A DNA stretch of 64,000 nt from Nitrososphaerota archaeon (GCA_027386095.1 DAHXUN010000003.1:186001-250000), one strand, 5' to 3'. Numbered from the stretch's first letter, positions 24,855 to 33,398 are shown. Notes: generated by a model from the sequence alone, not told the origin. Translations and numbers: made by a program.

Positions 24855-25893
24855 ACTCTTCGAAGGCGGCTTTGGCCGCTGGGTACGGCATCTGCGTGGG
24901 GGGGTGCTTGAAGCAGAAGGCAGAGAGGCTCTCCAGTTGCCCCGAGACCCCACGGTCCAGCGCTACCTTCGTCCCGCGGATGGCGTCGACCATCACGCCG
25001 CCGCTGTCGTAAGCGTCTACCACGTGCAGCTTCACGTCGACCTTCACCACGCTCCCGCCGAAGTATCGCCCCTTCAGCCAGATGTAGCAGACCTTGTCGT
25101 TGTCGAGGAAGGGGACGTAGTCGCTCGGCCCTATCCTCGTCGGCACCTCGTAGGGGGACATGGCCCTCACAGCACTTGTCTTGCTCTCCCGCTTGTCCTT
25201 CAGCCTGCTCTCTTCCAGCATGTTCAGGAAGTCGGTGTCCCCCCCTATGTTCAGCTGGTACGTCTCGTCAACCTTTACCCCCCTGTCGACGGCCATCTTG
25301 ACCAGCGTCTTGTGGAGGACGGTCGCCCCGACCTGGCTCATCACGTCGTCCCCGGCCACCGGGAGCCCCGCGGCCGCGAACCTGTCGGACCAACGCTTCT
25401 CTGACGCGATGAACACCGGTATCGCGTTCACGAACGCCACCTTCGCCTTAAGGGCGGCCTCGGCGTACGCCTCGGTCGCGGCGGTGCTCCCCACCGGGAG
25501 GTAATTCACCAGGACATCGGCGCCGCTGTCCTTCAGCTCCTGCACGACGTCCTTGGCCGGCTGTGGCGAAAGCTGCACGACGTCTTTGAGATACCTCCCT
25601 ATGCCGTCATGCACCGGGCCTTTCATCACCCTGACACCCATGCTGGGGACGTCCGCGACCTTGACCGTGTTGTTAGGCGGCTGGAATATCGCCTGAGAGA
25701 GGTCCTTGTCCACCTTCTTGGCGTTGACGTCGAAGGCGGCGACGAACTCTATGTCCCTGGGAGTGTATCCTCCCACGCTCCAGTACGTCAGCCCTTCGCC
25801 GGGTCCGTTCTTCGAGTAGTAGCGGAGCCCCTGAATCAGGGCCGAGGCGCAGTTGCCTACCCCTGCGACGGCTACCTTGATCTTCTTGGCCAT
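24829..25893 (-). CDS. ino1: Inositol-1-phosphate (myo-inositol-3-phosphate) synthase
   Basis: Converts glucose-6-phosphate to inositol phosphate using NAD, for inositol phospholipids or compatible solutes. The ATG at 25893 precedes the Rossmann KIKVAVAGVGNCASALIQGL; the frame extends upstream into the promoter and is not used. Other family blocks are FDVNAKKVDKDL, NYLPVGSTAAT, PVAGDDVMSQVGATVLHK, the catalytic-region LNIGGDTDFLNML, and KDKRESKTSAV. At 354 residues it is the short archaeal/actinobacterial type. A 24-bp palindrome (25931-25954) in its promoter and an upstream PadR gene suggest regulation. Confidence 0.93.
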   Translation of the reverse strand: MAKKIKVAVAGVGNCASALIQGLRYYSKNGPGEGLTYWSVGGYTPRDIEFVAAFDVNAKKVDKDLSQAIFQPPNNTVKVADVPSMGVRVMKGPVHDGIGRYLKDVVQLSPQPAKDVVQELKDSGADVLVNYLPVGSTAATEAYAEAALKAKVAFVNAIPVFIASEKRWSDRFAAAGLPVAGDDVMSQVGATVLHKTLVKMAVDRGVKVDETYQLNIGGDTDFLNMLEESRLKDKRESKTSAVRAMSPYEVPTRIGPSDYVPFLDNDKVCYIWLKGRYFGGSVVKVDVKLHVVDAYDSGGVMVDAIRGTKVALDRGVSGQLESLSAFCFKHPPTQMPYPAAKAAFEEFTSGKRER

Positions 25894-25930
25894 CTTCAGC
25901 CCCCTCGACGACGAGGAGGGTATATCGCCC

Positions 25931-25954
25931 CCTATTTTACCGTTGTAAAATAGG
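25931..25954. promoter_or_regulatory. Palindromic operator overlapping the inositol-phosphate synthase promoter
   Basis: CCTATTTTAC and its perfect complement GTAAAATAGG are separated by CGTT. Read on the minus strand, the GTAAAATA half doubles as an AT-rich TATA-like element 40-50 nt before the ino1 ATG; a second candidate, GATATACC, lies a little closer. The element is only 8 bp after the stop of the PadR gene. A PadR dimer binding this dyad and controlling ino1 is the simplest reading. A transcription terminator hairpin for the padR gene is the alternative. Confidence 0.65.
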
Positions 25955-25961
25955 CCAGGGC

Positions 25962-26300
25962 TCACTGTTCGGCCATGAGTGTCTTCAGGAACGCCGTCGC
26001 CTCTCTCACCTCCTGGCGACCGAGTTCGGTGATCTTGTAGTACTTCCTTCTGTCCTTGACCTCTGCCTTCACCATCCCTGACCTTTCGAGGTCGTACAGC
26101 ACCCGGTACGCCGTCACGCTCCCGCTCCAGAACCCGAACTTCTCGTTTATCAGCTCCCTGAGCTCGAACCCGTACCTCTCTTCGGTCGAAAGGAGGAGGA
26201 GGATGAAGAACCACAGGTTCTCCTTCTGGACCTTCACCTTCAGCCTCTCCACGAAGCGCACTCTTGTCACTCCAGTTCCGGGTCCCGGGGACTGCAGCAT
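25962..26300 (-). CDS. PadR-family transcriptional regulator
   Basis: A small winged-helix regulator. The core NLWFFILLLLSTEERYGFELRELINEKFGFWSGSVTAYRVLYDLERSGMV follows the PadR pattern: helix 1, a YG(F/Y)EL turn, a recognition helix with TxYRxLxxLE and the wing KDRRKYYKITELG. It is 112 residues from the ATG at 26300; a GTG at 26270 would give a more typical length. The C-terminal helix (REATAFLKTLMAEQ) should dimerise. Promoter DNA is shared with the divergent Nudix gene, and the dyad at 25931-25954 is its probable target. Confidence 0.85.
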   Translation of the reverse strand: MLQSPGPGTGVTRVRFVERLKVKVQKENLWFFILLLLSTEERYGFELRELINEKFGFWSGSVTAYRVLYDLERSGMVKAEVKDRRKYYKITELGRQEVREATAFLKTLMAEQ

Positions 26301-26378
26301 GCGAATGGCTCCCCCTGGGGCATCAGGCCCCCGACTTCCGGTGAATCATATTAATCCGTCGCCGCGGTCTCTGCGGCC

Positions 26379-26819
26379 GTGGAAGAGAAGTCCGCCGGGG
26401 CGGTGGTCTTCAGAGACACTCCTGGGGGTAGGATGTACCTGCTGCTCCTCAACGCCGGCCGGTGGGACTTTCCCAAGGGGGGCGTCGAAAAGGGGGAGAG
26501 CGAGCTGCAGACCGTCCTGAGAGAGGTGGAGGAGGAGACCGGGCTGAAGGGGATCGAGATAATCCCCGGTTTCAGGAAGGTGATAGAGTACTACTACCGC
26601 CGCGACCGGAAGAACGTGCACAAGCAGGTCGTGTACATGCTCGCGTCCACGGACACGGAGAGCGTGAGAATATCCTTCGAGCACCAGGGCTTCGGATGGT
26701 TCAGGTACGAGGAAGCGCTGAAGAGGGCCTCCTACGACAACTCGAAGTTCACATTGATGGACGCCGAGAAGTTCGTGAGGGGGACGCTCAGAACTCGACC
26801 AGAGGGTGGGCCTTCATGA
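26379..26819 (+). CDS. Nudix hydrolase (Ap4A/diphosphoinositol type)
   Basis: Hydrolyses a nucleoside diphosphate linked to another moiety. The Nudix box is exact: G34-x5-E40-x7-R48-E49-V50-x-E52-E53-x-G55-L56. The N-terminal SAGAVVFRDTPGGRMYLLLLNAGRWDFPKGGVEKGE resembles dinucleoside-tetraphosphate hydrolases. The GTG start at 26379 is 26 nt after a TATA-like ATATTAAT, typical of leaderless transcripts. The 3' end overlaps the convergent gene at 26788 by 32 bp. The substrate is not identifiable; the proximity of inositol-phosphate synthase makes an inositol-polyphosphate substrate an idle but checkable thought. Confidence 0.88.
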   Translation: MEEKSAGAVVFRDTPGGRMYLLLLNAGRWDFPKGGVEKGESELQTVLREVEEETGLKGIEIIPGFRKVIEYYYRRDRKNVHKQVVYMLASTDTESVRISFEHQGFGWFRYEEALKRASYDNSKFTLMDAEKFVRGTLRTRPEGGPS

Positions 26820-27465
26820 GCTTCACCACCTTGATGTAGTGGAAGCCAGGCTCGTCAGTGCGTTTGACGTAGGTGGTCTCGGCGATCCTGTCGTAGGTGT
26901 ACTTCAGGAACCCGGAGGGCTCTTCCTTCAGGCGCGTGTAGAAGAATATGGACGCCTCTTCGTAGTCGTCGATTCGGGCGAAGGTCCCGAGGACCCACCC
27001 GCTCCCTTCCCTGAACGCGAACAGAGGCAGGGGGGGCTCTTCGAACAGGGTCTTGTAGGCCCCAACTTTCACCAGGCTCGGCACGTTCTCCACTTCGACT
27101 GACATGAACTTGTCCTGGAACCCGTCCTTCTCCTCCAGGGACTTTGGCATCTTCTGGACCCTTATCACCGGGGCGTAGAGATACGACGCGTTGCTGGCCG
27201 AGTTCACGAACTGCACCTCTTCGCCATCCCCTGTTATCCTGTAGGCGAGGAACTCGTCGACAGCCCCGTTGTCGAAATAGTAGAAGATAGGGGTCCCCAT
27301 GAACAGGTCCGCCTGGGCCGCAATCCTCGTGGCTTTCCCATGCCTGAACGCGAAGAGGGGGAAAGGGGCTCTCTCGAGGGCGCAGGAAAGTCTCCCGAGG
27401 TCGAGCAGCGAGTCCAGACCGATGTAGCACGCCCCCCCGATCCTCTGGTCCTCCTTCTTCGGCAA
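26788..27465 (-). CDS. Unknown protein with an internal duplication
   Basis: 226 residues from a TTG at 27465, placed ~26 nt after a strong TATA box (TTATAAATAA, 27491-27500). Family not recognised. Two copies of one module are visible: PFPLFAFRHGKATRI...IFYYFDNGAVDEFLAY (about residues 34-77) and PLPLFAFREGSGWVL...IFFYTRLKEEPSGFLKY (about 145-192). Each is a PLFAFR strand followed ~20 residues later by an aromatic IFxY strand, suggesting two similar beta-rich domains. There is no signal peptide, membrane span or catalytic motif. The gene overlaps the convergent Nudix gene by 32 bp. Confidence 0.65.
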   Translation of the reverse strand: MPKKEDQRIGGACYIGLDSLLDLGRLSCALERAPFPLFAFRHGKATRIAAQADLFMGTPIFYYFDNGAVDEFLAYRITGDGEEVQFVNSASNASYLYAPVIRVQKMPKSLEEKDGFQDKFMSVEVENVPSLVKVGAYKTLFEEPPLPLFAFREGSGWVLGTFARIDDYEEASIFFYTRLKEEPSGFLKYTYDRIAETTYVKRTDEPGFHYIKVVKLMKAHPLVEF

Positions 27466-27538
27466 CCGTAGCCCGCCGCCCTCGTCTTGGTTATAAATAA
27501 TCGGAAGCGGAAACCGGCCCGATGCGCTCCTCTGGCGG

Positions 27539-27946
27539 GTGTCAGCTTCTCCCTTGAGCGGGTGGAGGGACGAGACGGCCGCGGACCTCGCGGACGCCGC
27601 CTCGAGGCTGGAGGCAGCCCTGGCTTCCATATCCGGAGAGCCTTCGCGCGAACAGGTCCGGTCGGTCTGGATGGCCTACCTGAAGGTGGAGAAGAGCGTC
27701 GCGTTCATCAAACTCGACCTTGACGAGGAGAACCCCGGCCGCTTCGTCATCCTGAAGCAGTACGCCGTCCCCGACGAGAGGCAGGCGCTCAAGTTCGCCC
27801 TGAGCAACCTCAAGAAGGGGTCGGACAACTTCGCCCTGGGCGACTTCCGCCAGTCGCTGAAGTGGCTGCGAGAGTCGAGGAACTACCTGCGGGCCTTCCT
27901 AAGGGCCAAGCGGCTGAAGCGGGCGCGTGGGACCGGTTCCGTCTAG
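27539..27946 (+). CDS. Small helical protein, unknown
   Basis: 135 residues from GTG 27539 (TTG 27554 is an alternative). Predicted to be almost entirely helical, ending in a strongly basic tail (RAFLRAKRLKRARG). Residues ~45-85 (WMAYLKVEKSVAFIKLDLDEENPGR, then ALKFALSNLKKGSDNFALGDFRQSLKWLRESRNYLRAF) look like a HEPN- or TPR-like helix pair, but no family is assigned. It diverges from the duplicated-module gene at 26788-27465 across one TATA region, and its end overlaps the eL22-like gene by four bases. The basic tail could contact nucleic acid. Confidence 0.6.
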   Translation: MSASPLSGWRDETAADLADAASRLEAALASISGEPSREQVRSVWMAYLKVEKSVAFIKLDLDEENPGRFVILKQYAVPDERQALKFALSNLKKGSDNFALGDFRQSLKWLRESRNYLRAFLRAKRLKRARGTGSV

Positions 27947-28416
27947 GACTCTTCTGCCTTCTTCTTCCTTGCCTTGGGCTTCTTGGGGGCCGCCTTCTTC
28001 GGCTTCTCTTCGGGCTCTTCCGCCTTTTCAGGCTCGCCGGCCTTCGCCCCCTCGTCCTCTGGCTCGGGCCCCTCCGGGGCCTTCGCTGCCTCTTCTTCGG
28101 CTTGCTCAGGTTCTTTCGCTGGCGCCTTCTTCTCTTTCTCCTCCTTCTCCTCTTCAGGCTCTTCTCCCAGCACTATCTCCTGGATGGTCAGCTCCTTACC
28201 AGACACGAAGACCCTGTACTTCTTTCTGACACCGTTCATGAACAGGAAGCGCTTGATGTATGTCTTAACGTGCCTGGGCTTGACCCCCTCCCTGACGCTC
28301 TCGTCCTCGATCTCCATGGAGTCCCCGGAGACAGAAGGCTTGACGCCGACCCGAGGCTCCAGGAACGCCGCCAGCTCATCCCCCTTGCTCTTGAGGGTAC
28401 CGAGGGTCACCTTCAA
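27943..28416 (-). CDS. Probable eL22-like ribosomal protein with long acidic/Lys tail
   Basis: The first ~80 residues match the eL22 pattern in order: a helix ending in AAFLEPRVGVKPS (eL22: FLQERIKV), a short SMEIE strand, VKPRHVKTYIKRFLFMNGVRKKYRVFV (eL22: [25 protein letters not shown]), then a final ELTIQEI strand. The remaining ~75 residues are Glu/Lys/Ala/Pro low complexity (repeats like EEPEEEKEEKEKKA), as in the acidic eL22 tail but longer. The TTG start has a TATA-like AACATATAG ~30 nt upstream. Assignment is by pattern only; an archaeal-specific nucleic-acid binder of the same fold is the alternative. Confidence 0.5.
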   Translation of the reverse strand: MKVTLGTLKSKGDELAAFLEPRVGVKPSVSGDSMEIEDESVREGVKPRHVKTYIKRFLFMNGVRKKYRVFVSGKELTIQEIVLGEEPEEEKEEKEKKAPAKEPEQAEEEAAKAPEGPEPEDEGAKAGEPEKAEEPEEKPKKAAPKKPKARKKKAEES

Positions 28417-28454
28417 CTTGGGCTCCCTCTCATCTGGTCATGCTATATGTTTTC

Positions 28455-29237
28455 TCATCTGCCATACCTTCGCTTCCTCTTCTGGTAGGTCCTGATCGCC
28501 CTGAGCAGGTCGATGTATCGGAAGGCCGGCCAGAAGACGTCCACGAACACCAGCTCTGAGTAGGCGCCCTGCCAGAGGAGGAACCCGCTCGTCCTCTCCT
28601 CCCCGGACGTCCTGATTATGAGGTCAGGTTCCTGGTTGGGGAGGTAGGATGTGTAGAGCCTCTTCGAGACGGTCTCCTCTGTTATGGCCTCCGGGCTCAG
28701 CTTGCCGCTCTTCACGTCCTGGGCGATGGACCGGATCACGTCGGTGATCTCAGTCCGCCCCCCGTAGGCGACGGCGATGTTGAGGTAGTGGTCGCTGTAC
28801 CCCTCAGTCTTCCGCTCGATGGCCTGGAGGAGCTCGACTATCGACTTTGGGAGGAGGTCAAGGTGGCCTATCGCCCGGACGTTGACCTTGTACTTCGTTA
28901 TCCTCGCGTCGCTGAGCAGCCTGTTGAGTCTCGCCTCTATGAGGCCGAACAGCGCGGCGAGCTCCTTCGGGGTCCTGTCGAGGTTCTCTGTGGAGAGCAC
29001 ATACAGCGTCACTGTCTTGATCCCGAGGTCGTGGCACCAGTCGAGGAGCTCTTCCGCCCTGTTCGCCCCTTCCTCGTGGCCGAGCCTGTTGGATATCCCC
29101 TGGACCTGAGCCCACCGCCTGTTCCCGTCCAGGATGATGCCTACGTGCCCCGGTATGTCGTCCCCCTCGACCTGCGATTTCAGCCTCCTTTCGTAGACCC
29201 TGTAGGCGCCCAGGTACCTCAGCGCTGACTCTAACAT
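28455..29237 (-). CDS. uppS: cis-Prenyltransferase (undecaprenyl diphosphate synthase family)
   Basis: Elongates short allylic diphosphates with isopentenyl diphosphate in cis configuration to make the long polyprenol (dolichol-like) carrier for glycosylation. Landmarks: GIILDGNRRWAQ at ~33-44 with catalytic Asp37, LGHEEGA, LYVLSTENLDR, LNIAVAYGGRTEI, and the C-terminal PDLIIRTSGEERTSGFLLWQGAYSELVF. Length 260 is typical. It starts four bases after the DUF373 gene stop, so the two are likely co-transcribed. The product would serve N-glycosylation of surface proteins such as that at 22125. Confidence 0.94.
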   Translation of the reverse strand: MLESALRYLGAYRVYERRLKSQVEGDDIPGHVGIILDGNRRWAQVQGISNRLGHEEGANRAEELLDWCHDLGIKTVTLYVLSTENLDRTPKELAALFGLIEARLNRLLSDARITKYKVNVRAIGHLDLLPKSIVELLQAIERKTEGYSDHYLNIAVAYGGRTEITDVIRSIAQDVKSGKLSPEAITEETVSKRLYTSYLPNQEPDLIIRTSGEERTSGFLLWQGAYSELVFVDVFWPAFRYIDLLRAIRTYQKRKRRYGR

Positions 29238-29240
29238 ATG

Positions 29241-30362
29241 CTATTCGTTTTCTGCAGGGCCCCTGATCCGGACCCGCGGATAAACTGCCGTGGTGAACGC
29301 GAAGATCGCCGCCAGCCCCGCCAAGACGGCCGAGACCAGCAGGAACGTCGACTGCGCGTTCCCGGTCACAAGGTAGGCCGAGAACGTCTCTAGCGGGAGA
29401 TAGAGTATGGCCAGCATCACCAGGACGAAGACGTCCCTGTTCCATCGGGCGCTCCCCCTCGCCAGGTGAGAAAGCAGGGCCCCGGCTGCGTTGATGGCGA
29501 TCCCGCCCCACACGAAGTCGATGCTCCCTCCGATGAAGTTCCCCGCGAGGACGCCTCCATAGACCAGGAAGTTCGCAGGGTTCGCAAGCACGGCGTTGAC
29601 CGCCACCCTGTCGCCGATCATGGCGCCGTATCCCGTGAGGATCCCCACCAGAGCCATAATGATGCCGGCCACCAGGGAGAAGAACCTGAGGAACCCTGTA
29701 GGGCCCCTGTGAAGCAGGCCCGTAACGTTCCTGTCTATGCTGAACCCCCTCACCAGGAACGCCCCGCCTATGATGAGGAGGGCTGCTATCCCGGCTTCGA
29801 AGGTCCTGTTGGCGACTATCAGGATCCCGGCCAGGACGAAGATGAGCCCCGGGACCCCCAGCGCGTACTTCGAGTAGTGGGGGTCGAACACGAGCATCCT
29901 CAGGTACCTGCCGAGGACCTCATACGTCTCTTCCACAGTCTGGCTGTGCTTTACAGTCACCCTTTGCACCGAGACGATCGGCCTCTGGCTCTGGATCACT
30001 GGTATGACCTCCTCGTCCTCGCCTCCGTCGGACACGAGCACCACGCCGGTGTAGTGCCCTCCCTGGACGACGGCCCTCACCTGCCTCCCTATCCTCCTGT
30101 CGGCCTGGAAGCCCCTGTCGGGGTCCCCGCAGACCACCGCGACCTCGCAGGGGGTGTTCGACCCGACCAGCTCGTCGTACTTCTTCACCGCCGCGAATAT
30201 TGCGTTAGCGTCCGCTTCCTCAGGGTCCGCGAGCGCTAGCTTGGTCGCCGCCTCGACCGCGGCCTTCCTCCCCACCACCGGGGACTCGACTCTGGCCTTG
30301 GATCCGAGGTCGTCATCCCTGTCGACGCAGAGGATGAGATATTTCTCCTCGGTCTGAGCCAT
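29241..30362 (-). CDS. DUF373 family membrane protein
   Basis: An archaeal protein family of unknown function. Residues ~1-160 form a soluble domain (YLILCVDRDDDLGSKA, VVCGDPDRGFQADRRIGRQV, VLVSDGGEDEEVIPVIQSQRPIVSVQRV), which looks like a nucleotide- or metal-binding alpha/beta fold. This is followed by about seven transmembrane segments. The ATG at 30362 is preferred: a TATA-like CTTAAGTA lies ~30 nt upstream and overlaps the earlier ATG at 30395. The four-base gap to uppS suggests a shared operon and perhaps a role in polyprenol metabolism, which is only inference. Confidence 0.85.
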   Translation of the reverse strand: MAQTEEKYLILCVDRDDDLGSKARVESPVVGRKAAVEAATKLALADPEEADANAIFAAVKKYDELVGSNTPCEVAVVCGDPDRGFQADRRIGRQVRAVVQGGHYTGVVLVSDGGEDEEVIPVIQSQRPIVSVQRVTVKHSQTVEETYEVLGRYLRMLVFDPHYSKYALGVPGLIFVLAGILIVANRTFEAGIAALLIIGGAFLVRGFSIDRNVTGLLHRGPTGFLRFFSLVAGIIMALVGILTGYGAMIGDRVAVNAVLANPANFLVYGGVLAGNFIGGSIDFVWGGIAINAAGALLSHLARGSARWNRDVFVLVMLAILYLPLETFSAYLVTGNAQSTFLLVSAVLAGLAAIFAFTTAVYPRVRIRGPAENE

Positions 30363-30466
30363 GTCCTGACTCCGTCCGTCACCGTGGCTGTCCATACTTA
30401 AGCCTAGACCGCCCCGCTGCGGCTTCGGGGATATCCTTAAGGGGCGTATCCCGCCGTTGGCGGTCC

Positions 30467-32149
30467 ATGCCGGAGCCCCTCGAGCGTCCGTGGCTCAAGG
30501 CGCAGGTCGTGGGCAGGTATTCGGTCCCGCGCCCTAGGGTCAGGCCGCTCTATGCCCTGCTGACAGACTCTGCGAAGCTCCATCCGAAGAACCGCTGCCT
30601 CCACTACCAGGGGAGGGACTTCACTTACGCCGAAGTGGACGACCTTTCCTCCAGGTTCGCTTCCGCGCTGGCGGGGCTCGGTGTGAAGAAGGGGGACAGG
30701 GTCGCAATCTTCCTCCCGAACGTCCCCCAGCTGGTCGTCGCCTACTTCGGGATCTTGAAGTGCGGAGGGGTCGTCGTGATGTGCAACCCGGTCTACAAGG
30801 AGAGAGAGCTGGAGCACCAGCTGCGGGATTCGGGGGCCGAGGTCGTCGTGGCCAGCAGGACTGTCGCAAGAGGGATGGACCTATTCAGCAGCCTCGAAGG
30901 GTGCCGGGGGAGGCTCTCCCTCAGGCATGTCGTAACCACCGGGCTCGGCGACTATCTGCCGGGGCTGAAGAGGCGCCTGGCGGGGCTCGCAGGGATCAAG
31001 GACGTCCCCAGGAGCAATACCCTCGACTTCGTGCGTTTAGTCGAGTCCAGCGCACCCATGGCCAACTTCGCCTCCGTCGACCCGGTGAACGACGTCGCCG
31101 TCCTCCAGTACACCGGGGGGACCACCGGGGTGTCTAAGGGGGCGATGCTCACCCACTACAACCTCGTCTCCAACGCTGAGTACGGCGTCAGCCTCTTCCC
31201 CATCACCTCGCGGGATGTCTCCCTCTGCGTCCTCCCGCTCTATCACATCTACGGGCTGACAGTGACCATGAACGCCCCCATGGCGGCGGGGGCGGCGATG
31301 GTCCTCCTCCCCAGCTTCCACGTGGAAGAGGTGATGAAGACCATCCAGGACCAGAAGGTGACCATCTTCTCCGGTGCCCCTGCCATGTATGTGGCGATCA
31401 ACAGCAAGCCAGAAGCGGGGAAGTACAACCTGCGCTCAGTCCGGGCGTGCTTGTCGGGCGGTTCTGCCCTGCCGCCGGCCGTCAGGAAGAAGTTCATCGA
31501 GCTGACCGGAGGGAACCTGGTCGAGGGCTACGGTCTCTCGGAGACCAGCCCAGTGACCCACTGCAACCCGGTCAACGGGGGGGTCGTGAAGGACGGGTCC
31601 ATCGGACCCCCGTTCAGCGAGACGGACGCCATGATAGTCGACCTCTCTGACAGGGACAAGGTCCTCGAGGTGGGGGGGGTCGGGGAGCTCGCCGTGAAGG
31701 GGCCGCAGGTGATGAAGGGGTACTGGAACCAGAAGGAGGAGACCGACGCCGTCCTGAAGGACGGCTGGTTCCTGACCGGGGACGTAGCCAAGATGGACTC
31801 CGACGGCTACTTCTACATCGTTGACAGAAAGAAGGACATGGTGAACGTGGGGGGGCTCAAGGTCTACCCGAGAGAGGTGGAGGACGTCCTCTTCGAGCAC
31901 CCGGACATAAAAGAGGCCGGGGTCATCGGGGTCCCGGACGACTTCAGCGGGGAGGCCGTGAAGGCCTTCGTCGTCCTGAAGGACCCTGCCAAGAAGGTCA
32001 CAGCGCAGGAGGTCATAGCGTTCTGTCAGGAGAGGCTCGCGAAGTTCAAGGTCCCCAAGGAGGTGGAGTTCGTCCAGGAGCTCCCGAAGACGCTGATAGG
32101 GAAGGTCCTCCGCAGGAAGCTGAGGGAGCTCAAACCTCCACAACCATAG
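30467..32149 (+). CDS. Acyl-CoA ligase (long-chain fatty-acid/AMP-forming)
   Basis: Activates a carboxylic acid with ATP and CoA through an acyl-AMP. The ANL signatures are present: P-loop YTGGTTGVSKGAMLTH (about 212-227), GYGLSETSPVTH (~355), TGDVAKMDSDGYFYIVDRKKDMVNVGGLKVYPREVE, and the C-terminal catalytic Lys in PKTLIGKVLRRKLRE. 560 residues, medium/long-chain FadD-like. The ATG follows a TATA-like ATCCTTAAGG (~30432-30441). The 3' end overlaps the convergent thiolase gene by 20 bp. It should feed the acyl-CoA dehydrogenase/ETF unit at 43-48 kb. Confidence 0.9.
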   Translation: MPEPLERPWLKAQVVGRYSVPRPRVRPLYALLTDSAKLHPKNRCLHYQGRDFTYAEVDDLSSRFASALAGLGVKKGDRVAIFLPNVPQLVVAYFGILKCGGVVVMCNPVYKERELEHQLRDSGAEVVVASRTVARGMDLFSSLEGCRGRLSLRHVVTTGLGDYLPGLKRRLAGLAGIKDVPRSNTLDFVRLVESSAPMANFASVDPVNDVAVLQYTGGTTGVSKGAMLTHYNLVSNAEYGVSLFPITSRDVSLCVLPLYHIYGLTVTMNAPMAAGAAMVLLPSFHVEEVMKTIQDQKVTIFSGAPAMYVAINSKPEAGKYNLRSVRACLSGGSALPPAVRKKFIELTGGNLVEGYGLSETSPVTHCNPVNGGVVKDGSIGPPFSETDAMIVDLSDRDKVLEVGGVGELAVKGPQVMKGYWNQKEETDAVLKDGWFLTGDVAKMDSDGYFYIVDRKKDMVNVGGLKVYPREVEDVLFEHPDIKEAGVIGVPDDFSGEAVKAFVVLKDPAKKVTAQEVIAFCQERLAKFKVPKEVEFVQELPKTLIGKVLRRKLRELKPPQP

Positions 32150-33308
32150 AGACGGCGTTCCCGCCCCCCAGGCAGAGGGTCGCGAGCCCCGTCTTCCCCC
32201 CCTTCCTCTTCAGCCCGTAGATGAGCGTGGTGAGCACCCGCGCACCGCTGCACCCGATGGGGTGCCCCAGAGCCACGCCCCCGCCCCAGATGTTGAACCT
32301 GGACTGGTCGACGCCGAGGGCCCTCCTCACCGCTATGGACGCCGTCGAATACGCCTCGTTGTGTTCGAAGACGTCTATGTCCTCCACGTCCATCTTCAGC
32401 CTCTTGAGGAGGGCCCTCGTCGTCGGGATCGGCGCCTCCATGACCCTCGCGGGCTCGAGCCCGCCTGTCTCGTAGCCGACGATCTTCGCGAGCGGCTTGA
32501 CCCCCAGCCTGTCCGCCGCCTCCTGCGACGCGACGGCGAGGGCAGAAGCGCCGTCGCTCAGCTGCGACGAGTTCCCTGCCGTCAGCACGCCGTCGGGTTT
32601 GAAGACTGGCTTGAGCTTCGCAAGCTTCTCCCTCGTGGTGTCAGGCCTCACGCACTCGTCGCTAGAGAACTCGACGATCTCGCCTCCCTCGCGCTTGATC
32701 CTCACCTTCGCCTTCTCCTGCTCGAACGCGCCCTGCTCTGACGCCTTGGCCGCCTTCATGTGGCTGGAGTAGGCGAACTCGTCCGCATCTTCTCTCGAGA
32801 TATGGAACCTCCTGGCCACGTTCTCCCCCGTCACCCCCATGTGGTAGTCGTGGTAGGCGTCCCAGAGGCCGTCCACTATCATCCCGTCGAGGAGGCGCGC
32901 GTCCCCGAACTTGGTCCCCCACCTGACGCCCTTGGCTAGGTAGGGGGCGTTGCTCATGTTCTCCATCCCCCCGGCGACGACGACATCGTTGTCCCCGGCT
33001 TTGACCGACTGCGCTGCCAGCATCACCGCCTTCAGGCCGGACCCGCAGACCTTGTTGACTGTGAACGCCCCTGCCCCGAAGGGGACCCCTGCGTGCACCG
33101 CCGCCTGCCTCGCCGGATTCTGGCCTAGGCCCGCTGACACGACATTGCCCATGATCACCTCGTCGACCTCCGCCGGGGCGACCTTGGCCCTGTTCATCGC
33201 CTCCTCTATGACGAGGGCCCCGAGCTTGGTCGCAGCCACCCCCACCAGGCTCTTCCCGAACTTCCCTATGGGGGTCCTGCACGCAGACAGTATGACTGGT
33301 TCGGCCAT
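32130..33308 (-). CDS. Acetyl-CoA acetyltransferase (thiolase II/I type)
   Basis: Cleaves 3-ketoacyl-CoA or condenses two acetyl-CoA. All catalytic residues are visible: nucleophile Cys in VNKVCGSGLKAV (about residue 88), the GGVALGHPIGCSGAR His block, and the C-terminal CLGGGNAVSMVVE Cys. The ATG at 33308 (MAEPVILSACRTPIGKFG) is the conserved N-terminus; the frame continues upstream into the divergent aminotransferase promoter and is not used. Length 392 is typical of bacterial-type PhaA/AtoB thiolases, not the archaeal HMG-CoA-pathway thiolase. It lies among acyl-CoA genes and probably serves beta-oxidation or ketone-body turnover. Confidence 0.93.
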   Translation of the reverse strand: MAEPVILSACRTPIGKFGKSLVGVAATKLGALVIEEAMNRAKVAPAEVDEVIMGNVVSAGLGQNPARQAAVHAGVPFGAGAFTVNKVCGSGLKAVMLAAQSVKAGDNDVVVAGGMENMSNAPYLAKGVRWGTKFGDARLLDGMIVDGLWDAYHDYHMGVTGENVARRFHISREDADEFAYSSHMKAAKASEQGAFEQEKAKVRIKREGGEIVEFSSDECVRPDTTREKLAKLKPVFKPDGVLTAGNSSQLSDGASALAVASQEAADRLGVKPLAKIVGYETGGLEPARVMEAPIPTTRALLKRLKMDVEDIDVFEHNEAYSTASIAVRRALGVDQSRFNIWGGGVALGHPIGCSGARVLTTLIYGLKRKGGKTGLATLCLGGGNAVSMVVEV

Positions 33309-33398
33309 GGCCGCGCTTCGTCGATACTTCGTTTTAAACGGAACCGGTCTGCGTAAATCGCTCTCCCTAAATATGGAGCCCCTGGCCCGACCCTCGAC

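Noticed and set aside
25894..26214. N-terminal extension of inositol-phosphate synthase
   Set aside because: It would run through the palindromic operator and the PadR gene on another frame; ATG 25893 starts the Rossmann motif.
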